A DNA stretch of 59,745 nt from Phycisphaerales bacterium Planc_01 (GCA_001603075.1 LVBB01000016.1:335082-394826); one strand, 5' to 3'; numbered from the stretch's first letter, positions 46,523-56,465 are shown. The notes: generated from the sequence alone by a model not told the origin. Made by a program: numbers and translations.

Positions 46523-47836
46523 ATGGAAATCCAACCGTTCAGAGCATATCGATTCGATGCCAATGTTGTGGGCGATGTCGGCGACTGCATCGCCCCGCCC
46601 TACGACGTTATTGACGCCGATCAGCAGCGGCAACTGTACGAGAAGAGCCCCTACAACATCGTCCGCATCACCAGGGGCAAGACCACCTCTTGCGATGACG
46701 AACAGCACAACCAGTACACCCGCGCCGCCGAGTACCTGACACAATGGATCCAGCAGGGTGCTCTCAAGCAGGATACGAGAGAGGCCATCTACGGCTACGT
46801 TCAGGATTTCGAGATCGACGGAGTCGCCTTTGAGCGTCTGACCTTCATCGCTCTGGGCAAGCTCGAAGACTTCGGCAAGACCGTCAAGCCGCACGAGCAG
46901 GTGTTCGCCAAACCGATGCTCGACCGCCTCAATCTTAAGAAGGCCACCGCCGCCCGGTTCGGCCTGGTCTTCATGCTCTACGAAGACCCCCAGGGCGTCG
47001 CAGACCGGATCATTCAGAAGGCCGCCGCCCAGAAACCGCTGATCGACTTCGTCGATGATCAGCAGGTGCGACATCGGCTCTTCGCCATCACCGCCAAGGG
47101 AGAGATCGAGGCCGTCCGTCAGATGATGGACGAGAAGAGCTGCATCATCGCCGACGGCCACCACCGCTACACCACGGGACTGAACTACTGGCGTCAGAGC
47201 GGTAATCCTGCGGCCGCGTATCAGATGATGGCTTTCACGAACCTCCGCCAACAAGGCCTCGCGGTTCTGGCCACGCATCGCGTCGCCGGTGGAATGGTCG
47301 GCTTTGAGCCGGAGACCTTCCTCAGGAGATTGCAGGGCAAGTTCGATCTCGTCGAGTTCCGATTCACATCGGAGAACGAGGACAAGGCCCAGGCCCGACA
47401 GAAGATGCTGGCGGCGATGAGGAGTCTGTATGAGAAGGACCAGGTCGCGTTCGGGATCTACATGGCCGGCGGGGCGTTTCATGTGGCGGTCCTCAAAGAC
47501 AAGCAGCTCATGGCGGACGCGGCGCCCGGGATGAGCGAAGCCTGGCGGACGCTCGACGTCTCGGTGCTCCAGAAGCTGGTCCTGGAGGAGTTGCTGGGCA
47601 TCGACGAGGATCGCATGGGCAACCCCGACTGCGTCGAATACGTCAAGGACGTCCCCAACGCCATCCGCGACATCATCGCCCGCATCGACGCCGCACAGAG
47701 GCAGGTCGCCTTCTTCACGAACCCCGTGAAGATGCAACAACTCGTCGGCGTGACCGACACCGGCGAGCGCATGCCCCACAAATCGACGTATTTCTTTCCC
47801 AAAATGTATACCGGTTTGACGATTCAGAAACTCTAA
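46523..47836 (+). CDS. DUF1015 family protein
   Basis: 437 aa from the ATG at 46523 (AGAAGG ribosome site; a GTG at 46517 is the alternative). Family motifs are FRAYRFDANVVGDVGDCIAPPYDVI at the N-terminus (IAPPYDVI is diagnostic), YNIVRITRG near 45 and IIADGHHRYTTGLNYW near 213. The biochemical function is not established. The family often sits beside serine/phosphoglycerate genes, and here it is 23 nt upstream of a class V aminotransferase, which fits a link to serine or glycine metabolism. Confidence 0.9.
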   Translation: MEIQPFRAYRFDANVVGDVGDCIAPPYDVIDADQQRQLYEKSPYNIVRITRGKTTSCDDEQHNQYTRAAEYLTQWIQQGALKQDTREAIYGYVQDFEIDGVAFERLTFIALGKLEDFGKTVKPHEQVFAKPMLDRLNLKKATAARFGLVFMLYEDPQGVADRIIQKAAAQKPLIDFVDDQQVRHRLFAITAKGEIEAVRQMMDEKSCIIADGHHRYTTGLNYWRQSGNPAAAYQMMAFTNLRQQGLAVLATHRVAGGMVGFEPETFLRRLQGKFDLVEFRFTSENEDKAQARQKMLAAMRSLYEKDQVAFGIYMAGGAFHVAVLKDKQLMADAAPGMSEAWRTLDVSVLQKLVLEELLGIDEDRMGNPDCVEYVKDVPNAIRDIIARIDAAQRQVAFFTNPVKMQQLVGVTDTGERMPHKSTYFFPKMYTGLTIQKL

Positions 47837-47859
47837 AACTAATCCTTTGGAGCACACCC

Positions 47860-48948
47860 ATGCCAGATTGGAAGAACCCCCCGAGACTTTTCATCCCCGG
47901 CCCTGTCAAGGTCAATGACGATGTCCTCCAGCAGCTTGCCCGGCCCACGCTCGGGCACCGCGGCAAGGAGTACGCCCAGCTTCACGGCGAAACGGTCGAG
48001 ATGCTCAAGAAGATCCTCTTCACGGAGCAGAACGTGTTCCTGTGTACGTGCAGTGGTTCGGGCCTATGGGAGGCCGCCATCCGCAACTGCGTGGCGCCGG
48101 ACGAGACGATCCTGGCGACGTGCTGCGGCGCGTTCAGCGACAAGTGGGCGGAAGTCGCAGAGATGTGCGGACGCAAGGTGGATAGGCTGAAGGTCGAGTG
48201 GGGCCAGCCGACGACGGCCGAACAGATCGATGCGAAGCTGTCGGCGGGCAAGTACGCTGCGATCACGCTGGTGTACAACGAGACGAGCACGGGGCTGACC
48301 AATCCCGTCTACGAAATCAGCAAGATGATGAAGGCCAAGTACCCCGACGTACTGGTCTTCGTTGACGCCGTCAGCGGTCTGATCGGTCTGCCCGTGCACT
48401 TCGATGAGCTGGGTTGGGATATCGGTTTCGCCTCGGTCCAGAAGGCCTTTGCGCTTCCGCCGGGATTCACCGTCGCCGCCGTCAGCAACCGAGCCGTGGA
48501 GAAGAGCAAAAGCGTACCCAATCGGGGCTACTATTTCGATTTTCAGCAGTGGGCCAAGTCGGCCGCCAAGAACCAAACGCTTGTGACGCCGAGCATCCCG
48601 CACATTGTGGCGCTGCACTACCAATGTGAGAAGCTCGTGAAAGAGGGCATGGAGAACGTCTGGGCCCGGCACAAGCAAATGGGCGAATTCGTTCGCGGCT
48701 GGGCCCGGAAGAAGTTCGAGGTCTTCTGCGAGGAGAAATACGCCTCCAACACGCTGACCACGGTGAAGAACACGCGAGGAATCGTCGTGGCCGACGTGAT
48801 CAAGGCTGTTCAGGAGAAGCACAACACCGCCTTCGGAAATGGCTATGGCCAGCTCAAGGACAAGACCTTCCGCATCGCGCACATGGGCGACATCACCCTG
48901 GCCGATGTGAAGGAATTGTGTGGCTGGATCGATGAGGTGGTCGGCTGA
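47860..48948 (+). CDS. Class V aminotransferase (serine/alanine-glyoxylate type)
   Basis: 362 aa. The N-terminus RLFIPGPVKVNDDVL is typical of serine-pyruvate/alanine-glyoxylate aminotransferases. The cofactor region has CSGSGLWEAA near 66, VDAVSGLIG near 169, and the PLP lysine K195 in FASVQKAFALPPG. It interconverts amino and keto acids, probably serine with glyoxylate or hydroxypyruvate; a phosphoserine aminotransferase role is also possible because DUF1015 precedes it. TTTGGAG is the ribosome site. A hairpin terminator follows at 48984. Confidence 0.9.
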   Translation: MPDWKNPPRLFIPGPVKVNDDVLQQLARPTLGHRGKEYAQLHGETVEMLKKILFTEQNVFLCTCSGSGLWEAAIRNCVAPDETILATCCGAFSDKWAEVAEMCGRKVDRLKVEWGQPTTAEQIDAKLSAGKYAAITLVYNETSTGLTNPVYEISKMMKAKYPDVLVFVDAVSGLIGLPVHFDELGWDIGFASVQKAFALPPGFTVAAVSNRAVEKSKSVPNRGYYFDFQQWAKSAAKNQTLVTPSIPHIVALHYQCEKLVKEGMENVWARHKQMGEFVRGWARKKFEVFCEEKYASNTLTTVKNTRGIVVADVIKAVQEKHNTAFGNGYGQLKDKTFRIAHMGDITLADVKELCGWIDEVVG

Positions 48949-48983
48949 GCCAGCCGCCGATTCGGTGAAGACTGCAATAGAAC

Positions 48984-49015
48984 GGGCCTGGGTTCCAGCG
49001 ATGGAACTCAGGCCC
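48984..49015 (+). terminator. Hairpin terminator after the aminotransferase gene
   Basis: A 14-bp stem (GGGCCTGGGTTCCA with TGGAACTCAGGCCC, one mismatch) and a 4-nt GCGA loop, followed by TTCCTCT. It lies 35 nt after the stop codon. Confidence 0.75.
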
Positions 49016-49137
49016 TTCCTCTATGCACACCGAAGCGGCGTGCTTCCCACAAGGGGGGTCCGCGCCGCCTGAATCTCTGATATACTGTCGGGCGATTCAG
49101 AAGGGATCATCACTGGCAACGGTCGCGGGCAGGTGCA

Positions 49138-50307
49138 ATGATCATGACGTCGAGAGAGAGACTGATGGCGACATTGGAGGGTCGAGCCATAGATCGTCCG
49201 GCTGTCAGCTTCTATGAGATCGGCGGCCTGACGATGGACCCGTCCGATCCGGACCCGTTCAACATCTATCGCGACCCATCCTGGCAGCCGCTGCTGGCGC
49301 TGGCCGAGGAGCGGACCGATCTGATCCGCATGCGAAGTCCCGTGCGAGCACAGTCGCATCAGGCGTGGGAGTCTCCGCCCGCCGCTTCGCAGGCGGCCCA
49401 CAGCGAGTTCTTTACGATCGAACGGTATCTGGATCGGGGCTGTCGAATGACGCGGACGACGCTGACAATTGCCGGCCGGGGCATGACGGGCCTGACGCGA
49501 CGCGATCCCGATGTCGATACCGTGTGGACCGTCGAGCACCTGCTCAAGAGCCCCGAGGACGTGGAGGCTTATCTTCAGCTACCCGACGAAGTCTTCGCCG
49601 AGACGATCGACGTGTCGCCTCTGGTTGAGGAGGAGAATCGCCTGGGCGAGCGCGGCATCGTCATGGTGGACACCGAAGACCCCCTCTGTGCGGCCGCTAC
49701 CTTGTTCAGCATGGAAGATTTCACGATCCTCGCCATGACACAGCAAGGCCTGTTCCATCGCCTGCTGGAGAAGTGTGCCCGGGTCATTCATCCCCGAACC
49801 GAGCAGGTCGCGCGGCAATTCCCCGGGCGTCTGTGGCGCATCTATGGACCCGAGTTTGCGACGCAACCCTATCTGCCACCGCACCTGTTTGATGAGTATG
49901 TCGTCAGGTACACTGGACCGATGATCGAAGCGATCCATCGCAGTGGCGGCTTCGCGAGGGTCCACATTCACGGCCGGATTCGAACCATCCTGGATTCCGT
50001 TGTGCGAATGGGCGCCGACGCGATCGACCCGATCGAGCCGCCTCCACAGGGCGACGTGGACCTGGCCTTCGTCCGGACCGAATACGGCAAGAGCCTGGTG
50101 CTGTTCGGAAACATCGAAATCGCCGACGTCGAGAACGCCGAGCCAGCCCGGTTCGAGCAGATCGTGCGGAAGGCCTTGGCCGATGGGACGCGCGGGCCAG
50201 GTCGCGGATTCGTGCTGATGCCGTCGGCGTGCCCCTATGGCCGGACGGTCAGCACGCGGACCCTGAGAAACTACGAAACGATGGCACGTTGCATCGAGGA
50301 TTTCTGA
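49138..50307 (+). CDS. Uroporphyrinogen-decarboxylase-family (UroD/MtaA-like) protein
   Basis: 389 aa; a second ATG at 49144 is also usable. The start region MTSRERLMATLEGRAIDRPAVS and the TIM-barrel pattern match the UroD/corrinoid methyltransferase superfamily. VHIHGRIRTILDSVVRMGADAIDPIEPP near 276 corresponds to the usual zinc-site region, which here shows HxH rather than the HxC of MtaA/MtbA enzymes. Haem synthesis is unlikely given the divergent sequence; a methyltransferase or demethylase in sugar or glycoside catabolism is a better guess. It sits 33 nt upstream of a GH36-like glycosidase gene, probably in one operon. Confidence 0.82.
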   Translation: MIMTSRERLMATLEGRAIDRPAVSFYEIGGLTMDPSDPDPFNIYRDPSWQPLLALAEERTDLIRMRSPVRAQSHQAWESPPAASQAAHSEFFTIERYLDRGCRMTRTTLTIAGRGMTGLTRRDPDVDTVWTVEHLLKSPEDVEAYLQLPDEVFAETIDVSPLVEEENRLGERGIVMVDTEDPLCAAATLFSMEDFTILAMTQQGLFHRLLEKCARVIHPRTEQVARQFPGRLWRIYGPEFATQPYLPPHLFDEYVVRYTGPMIEAIHRSGGFARVHIHGRIRTILDSVVRMGADAIDPIEPPPQGDVDLAFVRTEYGKSLVLFGNIEIADVENAEPARFEQIVRKALADGTRGPGRGFVLMPSACPYGRTVSTRTLRNYETMARCIEDF

Positions 50308-50340
50308 CGCGAACAATCACCATGTGAAGGGAGAACACAA

Positions 50341-52368
50341 ATGAATCGAGGAACCATTCTTGTACTGATCGCAGTCTCTCTTCTGCCTTCGGTCGCTCGT
50401 GCGGCAACAGCCGGGGCGGCACGAACCGAGATCGCCGGCGACACGGTCACGCTGGAGAACGAAGCCCTGGCCGTCACATGGGAAATCGGACAGAGGCGGC
50501 TGCGCCCGCTGGCGATCAGAGACAAGCTCTCGAACCGCGTCATCGAGACAATCGGTGAAGCGTTCGCCATAACCCTGTCGAATGGACGGAGCATCAAGGC
50601 CTCGCAGCTTGAGATGGTCGAGGCGCCGCGGATTCGGACCCTGTCGGCCCGTCCCGACGCTCCGAGACTGGCCGACCGCCTGGCCGGACGGTCTGTGACA
50701 GCAAGGTTTCGAGACACCGAACATGGACCGTACATTCAATGGCAGGCCGTGCTTCGAGACGACACGCATTACATTCGACAGTCCCTAACGTTGCGCGCCG
50801 GCCGCGAGTCGCTCCCCATAGAGACCATCACGCTGGTCGATCTGGTTTGCCCCAATGCCCGTGTGGCCGGTACGGTAGCCGGTTCGCCCGTCGTGGCCGA
50901 GGGCATGTTCTTCGCCTACGAGCATCCGAATGCAGCGAGCGTCGTTCGCGTTGACAACGGGTCCGACGATGCGTCGAGACGCGTGACATGCCGTCTTACG
51001 CGCAACATGCCCTTGGACTCGGATCGACCACTGATCCAGTCGTCTGTCATCGGCGTCGCTCCATCCGGACAACTGCGGCGGGCCTACGGCCAGTACATCG
51101 AGCTGGAGCGCCCGCGACCCTACCGGCCCTTCCTGCACTACAACTCCTGGTATGATATCGCCTGGGCGGACCGCAAAATGAACGAGCGGCAATGCCGGGA
51201 GGTGATCGAGCAATTCGGTCAAGAGCTGACGCAACAGCGCGGTGTCAATCTTGATTCGTTTGTCTTCGACGACGGCTGGGACGACAACAAGACGCTGTGG
51301 GGCTTTCACGAAGGCTTTCCCAACGGGTTCGGCCCGCTCGTGCCGCTGGCGAAGAGACATGACTCAGCGATCGGCGTCTGGCTGTCTCCCTGGGGCGGGT
51401 ATGGGCAGGCCAAAGAGGAACGGATGAAGTACGGCCAAACGCAGGGCTTCGAAGCCAATCGCAACGGCTTCTCTCTGGCCGGGCCAAAGTACTACGCGCG
51501 CTTTCGCGACGTGTGCGCGCAAATGATCGACGAGTACGACGTCAACTACTTCAAGTTCGACGGCGTGGGAATCGGCAACGACCGTGACGGCGCCGACGCG
51601 GAGTTCCTGCCCGATATCGAGGGGCTGCTGAGACTCTGCACCGAGCTGCGGGCGTTGCGGCCCGATGTGTACCTGAGCATCACCACCGGCACATGGCCGT
51701 CGCCGCACTGGCTGCTCTACGGCGATTCCATCTGGCGCAACGGACTCGACTGCGGCTTCCACGGCGCCGGCACGATGCGCCAGCGCTGGATCACCTACCG
51801 CGACATGATCACGTATCGCATGATCGTCCAGCGCGCGCCGCTGTATCCGCTCAACTCGCTGATGGTCCAGGGCATCTGCTATGCCCAGCTCGGCACGGCA
51901 ACGCAGATGGCGAACGATCTGGGCGACCTGGTGGACGAAATCCGCATGCTGTTCGGCTCCGGGACGCAACTCCAGGAGCTGTACGTCACGCCGGCGATGA
52001 TGACGCCGCCGATGTGGGACGCGTCAGCGGAGGCCGCCGCGTGGTCGCGCCGCAATGCCGACGTGCTGGTGGACGTGCACTGGATCGGCGGCGACCCCGG
52101 CAACGGCGAACCCTATGGCTACGCTTCGTGGTCGCCTCGCACGGGCATTCTCGTGCTGCGCAACCCGGGTGAGACGAAGACCCGATTCGACGTAGATGTC
52201 CGGACGGCGTTCGAACTGCCGGCCGGGGCCTCTGCGCGCTACCGGCTGAAGCAACCTTGGAAGACTGTCGAGGATTCGCCTGAGATTACGCTGGAGGCGG
52301 GTCGGCCGCATACGTTCGACTTGGAGCCCTTTGCAGCGCTCGTCTTCGAGGCATTGCCTGTGAAGTAG
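50341..52368 (+). CDS. Exported GH36-like alpha-galactosidase family glycosidase
   Basis: 675 aa with a signal peptide (1-22). An N-terminal beta-sandwich domain (about 30-260) leads into a TIM barrel with HYNSWYDIAW near 263, SFVFDDGWDDNKTLWG near 304 and VNYFKFDGVG, where D407 is the expected nucleophile of clan GH-D. A C-terminal beta domain follows (about 580-675). It would cleave alpha-galactosides or alpha-N-acetylgalactosaminides outside the cell. It is downstream of the UroD-like gene and convergent, with a 9-nt gap, with the Gfo/Idh gene. Confidence 0.85.
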   Translation: MNRGTILVLIAVSLLPSVARAATAGAARTEIAGDTVTLENEALAVTWEIGQRRLRPLAIRDKLSNRVIETIGEAFAITLSNGRSIKASQLEMVEAPRIRTLSARPDAPRLADRLAGRSVTARFRDTEHGPYIQWQAVLRDDTHYIRQSLTLRAGRESLPIETITLVDLVCPNARVAGTVAGSPVVAEGMFFAYEHPNAASVVRVDNGSDDASRRVTCRLTRNMPLDSDRPLIQSSVIGVAPSGQLRRAYGQYIELERPRPYRPFLHYNSWYDIAWADRKMNERQCREVIEQFGQELTQQRGVNLDSFVFDDGWDDNKTLWGFHEGFPNGFGPLVPLAKRHDSAIGVWLSPWGGYGQAKEERMKYGQTQGFEANRNGFSLAGPKYYARFRDVCAQMIDEYDVNYFKFDGVGIGNDRDGADAEFLPDIEGLLRLCTELRALRPDVYLSITTGTWPSPHWLLYGDSIWRNGLDCGFHGAGTMRQRWITYRDMITYRMIVQRAPLYPLNSLMVQGICYAQLGTATQMANDLGDLVDEIRMLFGSGTQLQELYVTPAMMTPPMWDASAEAAAWSRRNADVLVDVHWIGGDPGNGEPYGYASWSPRTGILVLRNPGETKTRFDVDVRTAFELPAGASARYRLKQPWKTVEDSPEITLEAGRPHTFDLEPFAALVFEALPVK

Positions 52369-52377
52369 AGCCGCCCG

Positions 52378-53706
52378 TCACACGCGGAAGGCGTCGGGGG
52401 TGAGATCCAGGGTCTGCTTGCTTTCGATGGACTCAACAATCTTCAGCGCGGTGACAGTACCGGCGTAGGCCACTTCTCCGGAGCAGTTCAACTGCGCGCG
52501 GCCTCGAATCGCGTCGAAGAAGTTCGCCAGGTGCGGCTGGTGGTATGGGACATCCAGCGAGATGGGAATTTCGTACCTGGCCGGCGGTGTCGTCTCCTGC
52601 ACGTCGATATTTGCCGGACTCGGCAGTGGCTTGTCCTCGCCGCCGGGCTCGCGTAGCAGACCCAGTCGGACCCACTTGCGCCAGTCCGGCGCCTCGGGGT
52701 CGCGGTAGACCCCGCTGCGACCGGCCGATTCGGACAGTTCCAACGTCCCCTGGTCGCCCATGAAGACCTCGACATGCCCGCCGTAACCGTTGGTGCAGAG
52801 GGTTTCGTACGAAACCGTGACAAGGCCCTTGTCCGTCTCGTACTCCAGGATAGCCATCGCGGTGTCCGGCCACTCGTGCGTCTTCGGATCGTAGTAGTAC
52901 GTGCCGCCCCGTGCGGTGATCGTTTTGGGCGGTCCGCCCAGGAACCAGTTGATCACATCGATCTGATGGACCCCGAAATCAACGGACGGGCCGGAGCCCA
53001 GACCTCTGTACCACATCCAGTTCCTGAACTGATGCATCGAGGCGTAGCCGTGCCTGGCAAGCGTCGCCTCATCGAGCGCCCATCGCCTCGCCCATCCCCG
53101 ATCCGTGCGGGCGGGATGATGCCACCGGCCGTTGACGGCGGTCAGGCGACCCAGGAGATTGGCGGCATCCAGCAACTGCGTTTGCCCGTGGCGATACCGT
53201 GGATTGCTTCGCCGCTGCTGGCCGATCTGGAGGAGCTTGCCGGCCTGGCGTGCGGCTTGCACCATTCGGCGGGCCCCCTCGATTGTGTTGGACATCGGCG
53301 CCTCGCAGTAGACGTGGAGACCGGCCTCGAGACACCCCACTGCCTGCTCGGCATGACAGGAATCGGGCGTGGCGATCAACACGACGTCAAGGTTCTTCTC
53401 CTTGTCGAACATCTCGCGGTAGTCCACATAGCCGTGGACCTCGTGGCCGTAACGGCCCAGCAGGCCGACGGCGCGTTTGAGATTCAGGTCCTCCCAGACA
53501 TCACAGACCGCTGTGATGCGAATGCCGGCTTCAACGCCCATCTTGAGACAAATGTTCAGCAGGACTTCCCCCTGGGCGCCGGCCCCGATGAGCGCGACGT
53601 GGATGTCATCACTGTTGTCGCTGCCCGCCGAAGCGGCAACGGACGACGAGACGACCAGGCCCGCGCCGGCCGCCGCCGTGGAACGAAGGAAACTGCGTCT
53701 GTTCAT
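52378..53706 (-). CDS. Tat-exported Gfo/Idh/MocA-family oxidoreductase
   Basis: 442 aa from the ATG at 53706 (GGGAG upstream). The start MNRRSFLRSTAAAGAGLVV is a twin-arginine signal. The Rossmann NAD-binding motif VALIGAGAQGEVLL is near 45. The family's catalytic EKP motif reads CEAP (HVYCEAPMSNTIEGA), so the usual catalytic Lys is Ala. DFGVHQIDVINWFLGG near 245 retains the conserved H of the C-terminal domain. The enzyme would oxidise a sugar or inositol-like substrate. Export with bound cofactor is typical for planctomycete members. Confidence 0.88.
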   Translation of the reverse strand: MNRRSFLRSTAAAGAGLVVSSSVAASAGSDNSDDIHVALIGAGAQGEVLLNICLKMGVEAGIRITAVCDVWEDLNLKRAVGLLGRYGHEVHGYVDYREMFDKEKNLDVVLIATPDSCHAEQAVGCLEAGLHVYCEAPMSNTIEGARRMVQAARQAGKLLQIGQQRRSNPRYRHGQTQLLDAANLLGRLTAVNGRWHHPARTDRGWARRWALDEATLARHGYASMHQFRNWMWYRGLGSGPSVDFGVHQIDVINWFLGGPPKTITARGGTYYYDPKTHEWPDTAMAILEYETDKGLVTVSYETLCTNGYGGHVEVFMGDQGTLELSESAGRSGVYRDPEAPDWRKWVRLGLLREPGGEDKPLPSPANIDVQETTPPARYEIPISLDVPYHQPHLANFFDAIRGRAQLNCSGEVAYAGTVTALKIVESIESKQTLDLTPDAFRV

Positions 53707-53766
53707 GGAGGAAACTCCCACGTGGCACAATCTGCGCGCAATCAGGAAACACGGCGTCGTATGGGC

Positions 53767-54822
53767 TCAAGCATACCAGGGCCGCGTGCGATTGCGGACC
53801 TCGTCCATCGCCAGGATCCGGTTGGCGATGATCGTGTTCTCAATGACCTGGAAGTCGAACATGCCCACGGCCAGGAAATCGGCGCCGCCCTTGAAGCAGA
53901 ATTGGAAGGCCGATTCGGGGTGAATGGCGCCGGCCGCCAGCGTCTTGAAGGCGATCCACGGCTTCTTCTTGCCCGCCATCAAGGCCTCGGTCTTGTCGGG
54001 GAACAGGTCGTAGATGTTGTCGTGGTACTCATTGTGATCGTTCGAGCGATCCGAATCAACCGACCAGTGCTTGCGGTTCTCCCGTGGGTGGGCCGACCAG
54101 TAGTTGTCGTGGTGGAACGTCTTGAAATAGTAGTCCGGATCGATGCCGTATTCGTCGGCCACCTCGATGACCTTGACGTCATGGCAGCCGAGCCCGGCCG
54201 GATAGCCCTGCTCCTTGATGTACTGGACCGCCTTGGCGATGACCTCGATCAGCTCGGGCTTGCTCTGCTTCATCGCATGTTCGGTGAAACCTCCCTGGGT
54301 GTACATCGTCGTGGCGCCCTCGTCGATGCTGCGGTCGATGCACTCCTTCATCCCGCTCCACGTGGGTTTGCCCAGGCGCGACCAGTCGTCGCGCACACCG
54401 ACGACGGTCTGAAGCTCGCCGCCCCGCTCGCGCTTGTACTTGTTGATGATCCCGAGCTGAGAGGGGTCGGGAGAGATCGTGTTGATCCCGTACTCCTCCA
54501 TCAGTTCGAGCGTATCGAACTGCTTCTCCTCGGTCAGGTACTGTGCGGCCAGGGTCGAGACGTAGAGCAGGTCACGGTTATGGCACCACCCGCTGATCAC
54601 GTTGCCGCCGGCAATGATCCGGCTCATCTCCAGATTCCCGATCTTCCCCGTGGGAATCTTGGGCTCGGCCCCAGTGGTCTTCTTCAGCTCGCGCGTCTTG
54701 TTGCCGTCGTCCTGGACCGCCGCCAGCAGGTTCTTCTCTTCGAGGCTGCGAACGCCGGCGTATGCAGCGCCCGCAACAATCGATTGGCCCAGAAAACTCC
54801 GCCGGTCGATTCTGCACGCCAT
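53767..54822 (-). CDS. Tat-exported aldo/keto-reductase-like protein
   Basis: 351 aa from the ATG at 54822 (AGGAGG ribosome site). The start MACRIDRRSFLGQSIVAGAAY is a twin-arginine signal. From about 60, IGNLEMSRIIAGGNVISG and FDTLELMEEYGINTI resemble the opening of aldo/keto-reductases, with a TIM-barrel pattern to the end. The canonical catalytic Tyr/Lys/His set is not obvious, and the body is rich in His, Asp and Tyr (KTFHHDNYWSAHPREN). The function is unknown. It is upstream of the Gfo/Idh gene on the same strand with a 60-nt gap, so the two are probably expressed together. Confidence 0.7.
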   Translation of the reverse strand: MACRIDRRSFLGQSIVAGAAYAGVRSLEEKNLLAAVQDDGNKTRELKKTTGAEPKIPTGKIGNLEMSRIIAGGNVISGWCHNRDLLYVSTLAAQYLTEEKQFDTLELMEEYGINTISPDPSQLGIINKYKRERGGELQTVVGVRDDWSRLGKPTWSGMKECIDRSIDEGATTMYTQGGFTEHAMKQSKPELIEVIAKAVQYIKEQGYPAGLGCHDVKVIEVADEYGIDPDYYFKTFHHDNYWSAHPRENRKHWSVDSDRSNDHNEYHDNIYDLFPDKTEALMAGKKKPWIAFKTLAAGAIHPESAFQFCFKGGADFLAVGMFDFQVIENTIIANRILAMDEVRNRTRPWYA

Positions 54823-54974
54823 GATCGGGTCCTCCTTATTGCCCTGCCCACAATGCGGTCACACCCGTACGAACCTCCGCGCTCGACATCAAAGCCATGA
54901 GATCATGGTAACCGAAGGAGACGCTGGAATCAAGTGGCGTATGAGAGATCCAGCGAGGATGGCAGCAAACGCGC

Positions 54975-56321
54975 CTACGGCATCCAATACAACAGGGCCG
55001 CATGCGCATCGACCACGCCCCAGCCGTACTCCGGGTCCCAGCCGGACGGTCCCACATCTCGCGCTGTGCCTTCGATCGCAGCACGGACCATGTCCGGGGC
55101 CGTCACACCCTGCGAGATCAGGAGCGCTGCGACGGCACTGACGTGCGGCGCAGCCGAGGAGGTTCCCTGGAAGAAGTAGTAGTTGAACGTACTTGGATCG
55201 ACCGTGAAGGTTTGTTGGATGATACCGTCCGGGTAGCCATCGCGGTTCTGATCGACTCGCAGGTCGCCCCCGGGCGCGACGACGTCCAGATGGGGGCCGG
55301 TACTGGAGTAATATGCCCTGGTGTCATCGTATCGGACGGCGCCGACTGCGATGCAGTAGTCGTTATGGGCTGCCGGATAGGACGGCAGGTTGCCATCCGC
55401 AAAACCGTTGCCGGCTGCACAAACGATGGTCACTCCCCTGCCATAGGCGAAAGCCAGGGCCTGCTCGATCGTGCGGGAACGGTCGGAACTGCCGAAACTC
55501 ATGTTGATTACGTGTGCGCCGTTCTCCGCCGCATGATAGACGCCGCGAGCAATGTCGAACGAATTGCCAACCCCTCGGGTATCGAGCACCTTGACCGGCA
55601 TGATCGAACAGCCGAAGGCGATGCCCGCGACCCCGCGCGCGTTGTCCGTGCTCTGCGCGATCGTCCCGGTGACGTGTGTTCCATGCCCATGATCGTCGTT
55701 GGGATGCGCGTCATCGTTGACAAAATCGTAGCCCGGGACGAACAATGTCTGTGCCAGATCGGGCGCCTGCCGAAAACGACCGTGGTCCTCGTAGGCAACC
55801 CCCGTGTCGAGAACGGCCACGATCACGTTGGGATCGCCCATCTCGATGTCCCAGGCCGCCTCCATATTGATCCCGCCGCTCACCTCGTTCTGAAGGTTCC
55901 ATTGGTAGGGAGCGTAAAATGGATCGTCTGGCACGAAATAGAGGCTCGCGTAGTGGTTCAACTCGGCGTACTCAACGACGCCCTCCATATCGAGAAGCCA
56001 AACGACTCGTTCGGGCATCTCGCTCGGAGGAATGCGCACTCGATGAAACATGCCGCGTTCACAGGTCTGCACTACGAAACAGCCGTAGCGGCCCAGAACC
56101 AGATCTCGATCCTCTTCCGGGACGTCGCCGGAGAATTTGACGATGATACTTTCAGGACAATACCGATTCAGAGGGTCTGTAATAAGGCGGGGCCCGGACT
56201 GGCGGTCTCCAACGGCCTCAATTCCGCCGATGGGTTCATCGCCCACCCGGGCCGCCACTCGGGGTCCGTAGACCGGTGAACACAGAGCAACAATGACAAC
56301 CAGCAAAGACCGTCGGAACAT
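54975..56321 (-). CDS. Exported subtilisin-family serine protease (S8)
   Basis: 448 aa from the ATG at 56321 (AAGGGG upstream). Signal peptide spans about 1-20, followed by a propeptide region (about 55-130, YCPESIIVKFSGDVP) of the inhibitor I9 kind. The catalytic triad is complete: D172 in VIVAVLDTGVAYE, H213 in DDHGHGTHVTGT and S388 in FFQGTSSAAPHV, with the oxyanion N305 in CAAGNG. It is a secreted endopeptidase that would be activated by propeptide removal. It is divergent from the GT2 gene. Confidence 0.95.
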   Translation of the reverse strand: MFRRSLLVVIVALCSPVYGPRVAARVGDEPIGGIEAVGDRQSGPRLITDPLNRYCPESIIVKFSGDVPEEDRDLVLGRYGCFVVQTCERGMFHRVRIPPSEMPERVVWLLDMEGVVEYAELNHYASLYFVPDDPFYAPYQWNLQNEVSGGINMEAAWDIEMGDPNVIVAVLDTGVAYEDHGRFRQAPDLAQTLFVPGYDFVNDDAHPNDDHGHGTHVTGTIAQSTDNARGVAGIAFGCSIMPVKVLDTRGVGNSFDIARGVYHAAENGAHVINMSFGSSDRSRTIEQALAFAYGRGVTIVCAAGNGFADGNLPSYPAAHNDYCIAVGAVRYDDTRAYYSSTGPHLDVVAPGGDLRVDQNRDGYPDGIIQQTFTVDPSTFNYYFFQGTSSAAPHVSAVAALLISQGVTAPDMVRAAIEGTARDVGPSGWDPEYGWGVVDAHAALLYWMP

Positions 56322-56465
56322 GCCATCACCCCTTTCACAGGCGTTCGGCCCTTGAAGGCACGTACGAGCTGTGGCAGGCTGCGGTTCGCCATCGTTTCGA
56401 GCCGAACCGAAAACTGCGTCTCTCACACCCCCGCCTGAGTGTTGGCCGCCTGCGAGAAGGGAAGC

